Positions 1-5,577 of a stretch of 7,860 nt of DNA are shown one piece after another. Origin of the DNA: Duncaniella sp. (GTDB lineage Bacteria; Bacteroidota; Bacteroidia; Bacteroidales; Muribaculaceae); assembly GCA_029052375.1 (NCBI GenBank), contig JAIDJD010000242.1, forward strand, positions 1-7,860. The letters run 5' to 3'. The number at the start of each line of letters is the position of its first letter. Within the stretch, counting starts at the first letter, position 1. The notes under the pieces are model-generated. The model did no database searches. It had not been told where the DNA came from and saw only the letters and a list, made by a program, of their open reading frames with translations. A program made the translations under genes and the position numbers.

Positions 1-929
1 TAACATGCCTCGACGCCTACGTCTGTGAAGTGGTGAGAGGTCTTGTAGTTCTGTATCTTGAGCTCTACATCGCTGAGCTGTGTGCCGATGAGGCCGAGAC
101 GGTCTTCTATGAAAGCCGCCGTCTTCTCGCCCTGGAGATTCTTCTCCGAGATGCCGCGCTCATTGTATCTGGCCAGTATCCTGTTGAGGATAGCGCTTCC
201 GTATGCCGGATTGGGTGTGTCGTACTCAAGAGTTATGACGTTGCTCTTGCGGCTTGCTATATCGGCTATGACATTGTCGGTGAGGCCCTCGGCGGCGCTC
301 TCATATCCTGTAAAGCCGATGACCGTAGACACCTTCTTGCCTTTGGGGAAGTGGGGCGTGGCCACCACATCAAACTCTCCGTAGGGAGTCTTGACCGTAT
401 AGGGCAGCCTTACATCCTTTACCTTGGCATACTTAGCCTTCTTCGGGCCTGTCACGGTGATGTCGGCCATACCCTCCTTGTCGATATCCACCTTGAACGA
501 AAGACCTACCGTAATCGTGTCGGCCACTCCGGCGGGTGCCGTTACGTCTACAGGAAAGTCGGGATAGGCCAGATAGCTCTTCAGGAAATTGGCCTTTACA
601 TAATGGGTCTTGTTGAGGTTCAGATCCTTGGCCACATCCCTGAAAAGGGAGTGGGAGGAGATGACGAATATCTCGTCCTCGACATAGGCATTGGAGCCGA
701 AGAGGCCGCTGAGACCTCCGCCAGAGGCAGAGGAGAAGGGCCCCTGGTCTTCCTGGGATATAAGGATATTGGCCTTGACGACCATCGGGCGGTCTGAGCG
801 TTTGGCGAATACGTATGCCAGCCCGACGCAGACAACGACGGAGATGACAAAGAGATACCATTTGGACAGATAGTCGCGCAGGAGCGCCACAAAATCGATA
901 TAATCTGAGTTAGCCTTGTTCTGGGCCAT
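1..929 (-). CDS. Wzc-like polysaccharide co-polymerase / chain-length determinant, C-terminus outside the window
   Basis: The frame is open from the ATG at 929 to the window edge, giving the first 309 residues. It begins MAQNKANSDYIDFVALLRDY, followed by one transmembrane helix at about residues 24-42. Next comes a periplasmic Wzz-type domain with a Gly/Ser-rich segment (65-80) and the usual segment around VEDEIFVISSHSLFRDVA (83-100). A helical, probably coiled-coil stretch rich in charged residues starts near 245 and runs off the edge. Wzz/Wzc proteins sit in the inner membrane, control polysaccharide chain length and contact the outer-membrane exporter Wza. Many Bacteroidota members are about 800 residues and end in a BY-kinase domain with Walker motifs and a Tyr-rich tail; that part, if present, is off the left edge, so kinase function is inferred. 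The gene follows wza after 28 bases and surely shares its transcript. An AGGA lies close upstream of the start. Confidence 0.9.
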   Translation of the reverse strand, partial: MAQNKANSDYIDFVALLRDYLSKWYLFVISVVVCVGLAYVFAKRSDRPMVVKANILISQEDQGPFSSASGGGLSGLFGSNAYVEDEIFVISSHSLFRDVAKDLNLNKTHYVKANFLKSYLAYPDFPVDVTAPAGVADTITVGLSFKVDIDKEGMADITVTGPKKAKYAKVKDVRLPYTVKTPYGEFDVVATPHFPKGKKVSTVIGFTGYESAAEGLTDNVIADIASRKSNVITLEYDTPNPAYGSAILNRILARYNERGISEKNLQGEKTAAFIEDRLGLIGTQLSDVELKIQNYKTSHHFTDVGVEAC

Positions 930-957
930 GGTTCCTGATATGGGTAAAGAGATTGAT

Positions 958-1764
958 TTACTTGACAGTTAGAGCTATCACAAGAGATGCAATGACAGAC
1001 GCCGCGCTCACGACGGTCGATATCACCGAGAGCTTGAAAGCGTTGTTCTGATTGTACTTTGAGTTCTGCTGGCGTACATTGTTGGGTTCGACATACACGT
1101 AGTCGTTCTGCTTGAGATAGTAGTAAGGCGACTCGATGAGGTCTGAGGAATTGAGATTGACGTGGGCAAACTGGCGTGTGCCGTCGGGCATCTCGCGTAT
1201 CAGCAAGACTTTAGACCTCTCGCCAAACTCTGTGAGGTCTCCTGCGGCGGTGAGGGCATCGAGGATGGTGATGCGGTTGCCGCTGACAGAGATTATACCG
1301 GGATTCTTGACTTCGCCGGCGACATTAACCTTGAAATTCACAAGGTCGACAGTCACATTTGGATCCGAAACCTCGGGGCGTATGCGGTCTGCTATCATAG
1401 AGGCTATCTGTTCGACGGTGAGCCCCGATACATGAAGCTTGCCGAGCACGGGAAAGTCGATGTCGCCCTTCGTGTCTACACGGTAGGTCATAGGCCTTGC
1501 AGATGCACCCTCGCCGAAAGCCTGCTTTGTGGCAGGGTTGGACTGGGGGAGATTGTAGACAGCTGTAGCCGCAGGGTTGGTAGAGTTGACTACGATGGCG
1601 AGCTCATCGTCAGGCACCACCTGAGACAGATAGTCGAGTTGCTTGAAGGTGCCCTGCTCCAAATCGCGTATATCAGTGAAATACGGAAGCTGGGTCTTGA
1701 CAGAGGAGCACGACATGGCCATGAGACCGAGCAGGCAACCTGTGAGCAATGCTTTGATATTCAT
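958..1764 (-). CDS. Wza-like polysaccharide export lipoprotein (Poly_export + SLBB)
   Basis: This 268-residue outer-membrane exporter is the partner of the downstream Wzc-like gene in capsule or exopolysaccharide secretion. The start at 1764 gives a clear lipoprotein signal (MNIKALLTGCLLGLMAMSC, lipid on Cys19). The frame stays open up to 1962, but that extension is not signal-like and would bury the lipoprotein signal. The polysaccharide export domain spans about 45-140, with the typical YRVDTKGDIDFPVLGKLHV (94-112) and a following GLTVEQIASMIADRI segment. An SLBB domain begins at FKVNVAGEVKNPGIISVSG (144-162). A C-terminal hydrophobic helix (about 245-266) follows an Asn/Gln-rich linker, as is common in Bacteroidota Wza proteins. 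It is shorter than E. coli Wza (about 380 residues), with one clear SLBB repeat. The upstream region carries direct repeats and a weak promoter candidate. Confidence 0.93.
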   Translation of the reverse strand: MNIKALLTGCLLGLMAMSCSSVKTQLPYFTDIRDLEQGTFKQLDYLSQVVPDDELAIVVNSTNPAATAVYNLPQSNPATKQAFGEGASARPMTYRVDTKGDIDFPVLGKLHVSGLTVEQIASMIADRIRPEVSDPNVTVDLVNFKVNVAGEVKNPGIISVSGNRITILDALTAAGDLTEFGERSKVLLIREMPDGTRQFAHVNLNSSDLIESPYYYLKQNDYVYVEPNNVRQQNSKYNQNNAFKLSVISTVVSAASVIASLVIALTVK

Positions 1765-1770
1765 TTCAAG

Positions 1771-1800
1771 AAGATTGGCTTTAGAAGCTTTTAAGATTGG
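1771..1800. repeat. 8-base direct repeat AAGATTGG x2, 22-base period, just upstream of wza
   Basis: AAGATTGG occurs at 1771-1778 and again at 1793-1800, so the start-to-start distance is 22 bases, close to two helical turns. Between the copies lies an AAGCTT palindrome. On the minus strand the copies read CCAATCTT, and the nearer one ends 6 bases before the wza start codon, so in RNA the pair would sit in the untranslated leader next to the ribosome site. Function is unknown. Confidence 0.5.
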
Positions 1801-1831
1801 TTTTTTCCGTGTGCAGTCTTCGCAACAGACA

Positions 1832-1860
1832 GGCACACCAAAGATAACGTATGGCACACC
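1832..1860. repeat. 8-base direct repeat GGCACACC x2, 21-base period, overlapping a promoter candidate
   Basis: GGCACACC is seen at 1832-1839 and 1853-1860, start to start 21 bases. The interval between them contains the only good minus-strand -7 candidate upstream of wza (CAAAGATA on the plus strand, 1839-1846). Two same-face copies around a promoter element could be an operator. This is an inference from spacing alone; chance is not excluded for an 8-base repeat. Confidence 0.4.
1839..1846 (-). promoter_or_regulatory. candidate -7 element for the wza-wzc transcript
   Basis: On the minus strand this reads TATCTTTG, a full match to the Bacteroidota -7 consensus TAnnTTTG. It lies 74 bases upstream of the wza start. 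No TTTG or TTG is seen at the expected -33 distance, so it is weak alone. Capsule genes of this phylum are often controlled by phase variation or antitermination. I see no invertible-promoter inverted repeats here. Confidence 0.35.
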
Positions 1861-2007
1861 CGCTTTATTATATGTCCGTGCATTATAAAACTCACCTGGT
1901 ATGCCGGCGGGGATGAGCTTTTTAACAAAAAATCGGTATAAATTTTGCCCGAACGAGAGCAAAAGTGTTAAACTGTTCTGATTTTTAACCTATTGACGTT
2001 AAAGTGC

Positions 2008-2038
2008 TTGCAAATAAGGTGTTTTGTTTGTAACTTTG
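2008..2038 (+). promoter_or_regulatory. Bacteroidota-type promoter driving a plus-strand transcript
   Basis: TTG at 2008-2010 and TAACTTTG at 2031-2038 are separated by 20 bases, matching the -33 TTTG / -7 TAnnTTTG arrangement of the phylum's primary sigma factor. Initiation would fall near 2044-2046. The transcript faces away from wza and reads into the hairpin-rich region ending at the terminator near 2403. This is the best-formed promoter in the window. Confidence 0.65.
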
Positions 2039-2044
2039 CAGCAA

Positions 2045-2403
2045 CGGAATACCAAAGCAAGTAATAGTTCATAGTCGTTTTTTTTAGAAAAGTAAAGTTG
2101 ATTGTTTATCTCGGTCGTGTACCGGAATGTTAGTAATAGCAAGTATTTTCCTTTATCTTCCCCAACTTATTGCTATTCTTTCTGTTTTTTCAGATACTTA
2201 TCAAGACATCGATCGCCAAAGAATTATCTTACATCCTCCTCACGTACAGCCAGCGCTCCATGCCGTCCGGTCTCTCTCTCCCGCGGCATAGACCGCCCCG
2301 CTGTCCCCACACGGGAGGTCAGGTTTGAGAAAACGTATACCGATAATTAGAATTGATGATTATAATTAGGGCGCCCGCTGCGTGATGCAGAGGACGCCTT
2401 TTT
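2045..2403 (+). ncRNA. candidate structured non-coding RNA of about 360 nt, family not recognised
   Basis: This stretch runs from a good promoter (2008-2038) to an intrinsic terminator (2369-2403), on the strand opposite every protein gene in the window. Visible helices are CGGT 2112-2115 with ACCG 2121-2124; AATAGCAA 2135-2142 with TTGCTATT 2170-2177; an alternative AAGTAT 2141-2146 with ATACTT 2194-2199; ATGCCG 2260-2265 with CGGCAT 2284-2289; and GACC 2291-2294 plus CCCG 2297-2300 with CGGG 2312-2315 plus GGTC 2317-2320. The first half is T-rich, the second GC-rich. It lacks the conserved cores of RNase P RNA, tmRNA and SRP RNA. It could be a 6S-like RNA, a regulatory RNA, or the leader of a lost gene such as a cold-shock mRNA. 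A 54-codon frame inside it (2127-2291) is a competing, weaker reading. The 5' end is set by promoter position only. Confidence 0.5.
2369..2403 (+). terminator. intrinsic terminator of the plus-strand RNA
   Basis: GGCG (2370-2373) pairs with CGCC (2395-2398), CC (2375-2376) with GG (2392-2393) and CTGC (2378-2381) with GCAG (2387-2390). The loop is GTGAT and there are two single mismatches. Five T follow at 2399-2403. The T-run is on the plus strand, so it best serves the 2045-2403 RNA. Read on the minus strand, the same hairpin lies 17 bases past the DUF6155 stop, followed by AT-rich DNA without a T-run, so it may also slow that transcript. Confidence 0.7.
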
Positions 2404-2419
2404 CAGTTGCCGCCACAGC

Positions 2420-2938
2420 TCAGACCTCAGCCTCGTCGAGAGTCTGGCGCAACAGTCTGCGTATGGCGCAATATCTCTCGTGGGGACGTATGGCGTCTAT
2501 CTCCTTGTTGAACCTGGGGCCATAGCGCGACATCATCCGGCGCGGGATTATATACTGGAGGGTGAGGTCGAAAAATGCGCACATCTGTTCGGCCAGACGG
2601 TCGTCCACATAATGTCCCGACGCAAAAGTGCAGAATTTCAAGACAGTCTCGGCCATGAGCTCGCCTATAGTATCCTCGCCCGGGTCGAAACGCGAGAAAT
2701 CCTTGACGATACGCTTTATCTCTGCGATGCGCGGCGCCGGCATACGGCGTTTGCGCCTCGCCAGCTCCTTGTCTATCCTGGCCTCGAAGCCCTCATACAG
2801 CTTCTGTATGTCCGGCACGGCATAGAAGTCGAGCAGAGCCCGTGCATCCTTGCTGCGCGCATAGATGTCGAGCATCAGCTCGCGCAGCTCAGACGCCTCG
2901 AGCCCTGCAATGGCCTTGCGCACTGTAGTCTTCGACAT
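2420..2938 (-). CDS. DUF6155-like protein of unknown function
   Basis: This is a 172-residue, probably all-helical cytoplasmic protein with no signal peptide or membrane segment. It opens MSKTTVRKAIAGLEASELRE, the pattern I associate with DUF6155, a Bacteroidota family whose members start with a short helix-turn-helix-like MSK...L..L...EL segment. A basic patch KELARRKRRMP follows at about 58-68. The middle (90-140) has conserved-looking aromatic and Cys residues (FCTFASGHYVDDRLAEQMCAFF region). The C-terminus is Arg-rich. The family role is unknown; the basic charge would allow nucleic acid binding, but that is speculation. The gene lies 16 bases after dsbD and has no promoter of its own that I can see, so it is probably the second gene of that operon. 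The family assignment rests on memory of the N-terminal pattern and size. Confidence 0.85.
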   Translation of the reverse strand: MSKTTVRKAIAGLEASELRELMLDIYARSKDARALLDFYAVPDIQKLYEGFEARIDKELARRKRRMPAPRIAEIKRIVKDFSRFDPGEDTIGELMAETVLKFCTFASGHYVDDRLAEQMCAFFDLTLQYIIPRRMMSRYGPRFNKEIDAIRPHERYCAIRRLLRQTLDEAEV

Positions 2939-2954
2939 AGGCTAAGACACCGGA

Positions 2955-5000
2955 TTATTTTTGCTTGCCGAGCCCCTTCTCGAGGAATGAGGTGAAGCGG
3001 GGTATGCTCTCGTCATAGGAGAACGGGCCGGAGACCAGCCTGCCCTTGTCGTCGAGCACAACGTAGTAGGGCTGGGCGTTGGCGTTGAACTTCGAGCGTT
3101 GCAGATAGCTCCACTTGTCGCCATAGGTCTCGAGTGTCACGTTCTTGCCGTTCTCGGAGACGGTCATCGGCTCGGGGAGAGCCTTCTTCTCATCCACCAT
3201 CAGCTTGACCACGACATAATTGTCTTCGATAAGCTTCCTGACCCCCTCGTTGTCGAGCACGGCGCCCTCCATCTTGCGGCAGTTGACACACCCGTGGCCC
3301 GAGAAGTCGACAAGCACAGGCTTGCCCTCGCGGGCTCCGGCCCGCATACCCTCCTCAAAGTCGTCATACTCCTTGAACGACGACCCGTAGAGATTGAAGT
3401 CCTGGGTATGAAGCGGAGGCACAAAGGCACTGACGCCCTTGAGCGGAGCGCCCCAGAGGCCGGGTATCAGATAGACCATGAAGGAGAGCGACACCATGGC
3501 AAGGAAGAAGCGGAACACACCTACAGAGCTGTCGGCAGGGCCATAGTGAGAGAAGTTGAACTTGCCGAGCAGATAAAGGCCGAGCAGTCCGAACATCACT
3601 ATCCACAGCGCAAGAAACACCTCGCGGTCGAGTATATGCCATCCGTATGCGAGGTCGGCCACAGAGAGGAACTTGAGCGAGAGCGCAAGCTCGACAAATC
3701 CGAGGACCACCTTGAGCGTATTCATCCATCCGCCAGACTTGGGTGCGCTCTGGAGCATCGTGGGAAACATGGCGAAGAGCATGAACGGGAGGGCCAGAGC
3801 AGTAGAGAAACCGAGCATTCCGATGGCGGGACCCCAGACACTGCCCATAGAGGCGGCCTCAACGAGAAGGGTGCCTATTATGGGACCCGTACACGAGAAC
3901 GACACAAGCGTGAGGGTGAAGGCCATGAAGAATATGGACAGCAGGCCTGTGGTACGCTCGGCTGTGGCGTCCATGCGGTTGCTCCACGAGGCTGGGAGCG
4001 TTATCTCAAAGGCCCCGAAGAAGCTGGCGGCAAAGATTACGAGCAACAGGAAGAAGATGATGTTGCAGACAGCCGATGTCGAGAGGGCATTGAGCGAGCT
4101 GGCGCCGAAGAGAGCCGTAATCACAAGGCCGAGAGCCACATAGATGATGATGATGGACGCGCCGTAGATACAGGCATCCATGATTGAGCGCGAGCGGTCT
4201 TTGCCTTTCTTGAGGAAGAAGCTCACCGTCATCGGTATCATGGGCCAGACACATGGCGTGAAGAGCGCCACGAGGCCGCCGGCAAAGCAGGTGAGGAAGA
4301 TGTAGAGCAGAGAGCGTCCGGCAATGTCGTTCTGCGAGGAGGCCTCAGAGCCGTCGAATGTTACAGGAGCCCATATGTCGCCCGGAAGCGCCGCATCCGA
4401 GACTGTATCGGCCGAATCAACAGCCAATGATACCTGAGCCGAATCTACAGGGAGTGTCTTGGCCGTATCAATAGCTGTCTCAGCTACGGGGACGGGAACG
4501 TCTTCCTTTACCTCTTTCTTTTCAGGCGCGGGGGCCGACACCTTGGCCTCGCCCTCGAAGCTGAACTCTTCACGCGAAGGGGGTATGCAGTTCTGGTCGT
4601 CGCAGGCGCCGTAGCGAATCTTGACTCCGATCTTGAACTTTGGCTCCGTGGCCTTGAACTTCTGCCTGATGGTCACAGCCGAGGTCCACCACGATAGCTC
4701 CATCTCGAAAATCTCGTCCATCAGCTTGACAGCCTTCTGCGAAGGCACAAGACCTCCGACAAGCTCGGCACCGGCGAGGTCGAAAGCCACCTCGAGAGGC
4801 TGGGGCCCCTGGCCTGAGGGGAAATCCCACGAATAGAGATGCCAGCCCTGGTCGATAGTGCTGTTGAGGACTATCTCTCCCTCCGAGGGAGAGGTCATCT
4901 TCATCTCGGCCTTCCACTTGACAGGAGTCATTATCTGGGCCGATGCAGATAGAAAGACAGCTATGAGCGAGAGCAGAATCAGCGACAGTCTTTTGGGCAT
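2955..5000 (-). CDS. dsbD: thiol:disulfide interchange protein DsbD (protein-disulfide reductase)
   Basis: This 681-residue inner-membrane protein carries electrons from cytoplasmic thioredoxin to the periplasm, keeping disulfide isomerases and cytochrome c maturation factors reduced. The start at 5000 gives a clean signal peptide (MPKRLSLILLSLIAVFLSASA, about 21 residues); the open frame continues to 5174, but that extension is not protein-like. The N-terminal DsbD alpha domain (about 24-150) holds Cys133/Cys138 in YGACDDQNCIPP. A low-complexity Ala/Pro/Glu/Asp linker covers 152-225. The eight-helix transmembrane domain (about 228-515) has the two intramembrane cysteines, Cys250 in FTPCVWPMIP and Cys370 in SFSCTGPIIG. 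The C-terminal thioredoxin-like gamma domain has CVNC at 571-574 in VDFSGHGCVNCRKME. All three cysteine pairs are present, so it should be active. The alpha pair is C-x4-C rather than the C-x5-C of E. coli. It heads an operon with DUF6155. Confidence 0.95.
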   Translation of the reverse strand: MPKRLSLILLSLIAVFLSASAQIMTPVKWKAEMKMTSPSEGEIVLNSTIDQGWHLYSWDFPSGQGPQPLEVAFDLAGAELVGGLVPSQKAVKLMDEIFEMELSWWTSAVTIRQKFKATEPKFKIGVKIRYGACDDQNCIPPSREEFSFEGEAKVSAPAPEKKEVKEDVPVPVAETAIDTAKTLPVDSAQVSLAVDSADTVSDAALPGDIWAPVTFDGSEASSQNDIAGRSLLYIFLTCFAGGLVALFTPCVWPMIPMTVSFFLKKGKDRSRSIMDACIYGASIIIIYVALGLVITALFGASSLNALSTSAVCNIIFFLLLVIFAASFFGAFEITLPASWSNRMDATAERTTGLLSIFFMAFTLTLVSFSCTGPIIGTLLVEAASMGSVWGPAIGMLGFSTALALPFMLFAMFPTMLQSAPKSGGWMNTLKVVLGFVELALSLKFLSVADLAYGWHILDREVFLALWIVMFGLLGLYLLGKFNFSHYGPADSSVGVFRFFLAMVSLSFMVYLIPGLWGAPLKGVSAFVPPLHTQDFNLYGSSFKEYDDFEEGMRAGAREGKPVLVDFSGHGCVNCRKMEGAVLDNEGVRKLIEDNYVVVKLMVDEKKALPEPMTVSENGKNVTLETYGDKWSYLQRSKFNANAQPYYVVLDDKGRLVSGPFSYDESIPRFTSFLEKGLGKQK

Positions 5001-5041
5001 ACTATGATATCTATTGGTTTTACAAATAACTAAACAGATTG

Positions 5042-5049
5042 CAAAATTA
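5042..5049 (-). promoter_or_regulatory. candidate -7 element for dsbD
   Basis: The minus strand reads TAATTTTG, matching TAnnTTTG, 41 bases upstream of the dsbD start in an AT-rich patch that contrasts with the GC-rich genes around it. No clear -33 TTTG is seen at the usual distance. Position and composition make it the likeliest promoter for dsbD-DUF6155. Confidence 0.4.
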
Positions 5050-5130
5050 ATAAAAAACCTGCAATTCATCCCTAAAGATTGCATAATATTGTTTTTCTGC
5101 CGGCAAATAACCCCGGACACAATACAACAA

Positions 5131-5170
5131 GGCATCCGTGCCGTGGCGTGAGCCACAGGGCACGGATGCC
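5131..5170 (-). terminator. long perfect hairpin after ridA, probable terminator
   Basis: GGCATCCGTGCC (5131-5142) pairs perfectly with 5159-5170, and GTGGC (5143-5147) with GCCAC (5152-5156). This makes a 17-pair stem with one 2-base bulge and a 4-base loop. It starts 32 bases past the ridA stop. On the minus strand it is followed by TTGTTGTATTG, which is T-rich but not a pure T-run, so it may be a weak terminator, a 3'-end stabiliser or both. Confidence 0.6.
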
Positions 5171-5196
5171 GCAACGGGCCCGAGGCCCGGTGTTGC
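5171..5196 (-). terminator. second hairpin abutting the first, 3' of ridA
   Basis: GCAAC (5171-5175) pairs with GTTGC (5192-5196), and GGGCC (5176-5180) with GGCCC (5184-5188). The loop is CGA and there is a 3-base bulge on one side. It begins 6 bases after the ridA stop and directly touches the larger hairpin at 5131-5170, so the two would stack in the transcript. No T-run follows it, so it probably acts together with the larger stem. Confidence 0.45.
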
Positions 5197-5202
5197 CTTT
5201 CG

Positions 5203-5577
5203 TCAGAGCTCGGCTATGACCTCAACCTCAAGCAGCACACCCTTGGGGAGCTCGCGCACAGCTACGGCAGAGCGGGCAGGATAGGGAGGATTGAAGAATG
5301 AGGCATAGACCTCGTTCATGGCTCCGAAGTTGGCCATGTCAGAGAGAAACACTGTGGTCTTGACCACCTTGTCCATGGATGTGCCAGCCGCGTTGAGCAG
5401 AGCGGCCACGTTGGCCAGCGACTGTTCGGCCTGAGCCTTGATGCCGTCGGGCACACTGCCGTCTGCGGGATTGACGGGTATCTGGCCCGAGCAGAAGAGG
5501 AGGTTGCCACACTTGATGGCCTGGCTGTAAGGGCCGATGGCCGAGGGAGCCAATGTTGTTGCGATAGCTTCTTTCAT
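5203..5577 (-). CDS. ridA: RidA family enamine/imine deaminase
   Basis: This 124-residue cytosolic protein is of the YjgF/YER057c/UK114 family. RidA trimers hydrolyse reactive 2-aminoacrylate and other enamine/imine products of PLP enzymes to 2-oxoacids and ammonia, protecting PLP enzymes from damage. The whole family pattern is present: APSAIGPYSQAI (10-21), LLFCSGQIPVNPADG (26-40), the long helix with EQSLANVAALLNAAG (51-65), VVKTTVFLSDMANF (71-84), and PARSAVAVRELPKG (100-113) with the catalytic substrate-binding Arg102. The end EVEVIAEL carries the acidic residue (Glu119) that positions water in deaminating members. Having both Arg102 and Glu119 favours true imine deaminase activity. Length matches the family (about 125-130). 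Its ATG overlaps the stop of the YihY gene (ATGA), so it is translationally coupled, and two hairpins follow it. Confidence 0.95.
   Translation of the reverse strand: MKEAIATTLAPSAIGPYSQAIKCGNLLFCSGQIPVNPADGSVPDGIKAQAEQSLANVAALLNAAGTSMDKVVKTTVFLSDMANFGAMNEVYASFFNPPYPARSAVAVRELPKGVLLEVEVIAEL

Noticed and set aside
30..797. 255-codon plus-strand frame opposite the Wzc-like gene
   Set aside because: The minus-strand frame gives a coherent Wzz-domain protein through the same bases.
1765..1962. N-terminal extension of wza to an ATG at 1962
   Set aside because: It would place 66 non-signal residues before a canonical lipoprotein signal; the ATG at 1764 fits the family.
2312..2330. GGTCAGGT at 2317-2324 resembling the SRP RNA core
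   Set aside because: The following GGAAGGAAGCAGCC-type loop is absent and the local fold pairs these bases with GACC at 2291-2294 instead.
2102..2350. 82-codon plus-strand frame with a TTG start in the intergenic region
   Set aside because: No ribosome site, odd composition (Ser/Arg/Pro/Tyr-rich), and it runs through the helices of the candidate RNA.
3099..4187. 362-codon open frame on the plus strand opposite dsbD
   Set aside because: Antisense shadow of the DsbD membrane domain; the protein is low-complexity His/Glu/Arg-rich with no domain.
5001..5174. N-terminal extension of dsbD to an ATG at 5174
   Set aside because: It crosses the hairpin 3' of ridA and precedes a clean signal peptide starting at 5000.
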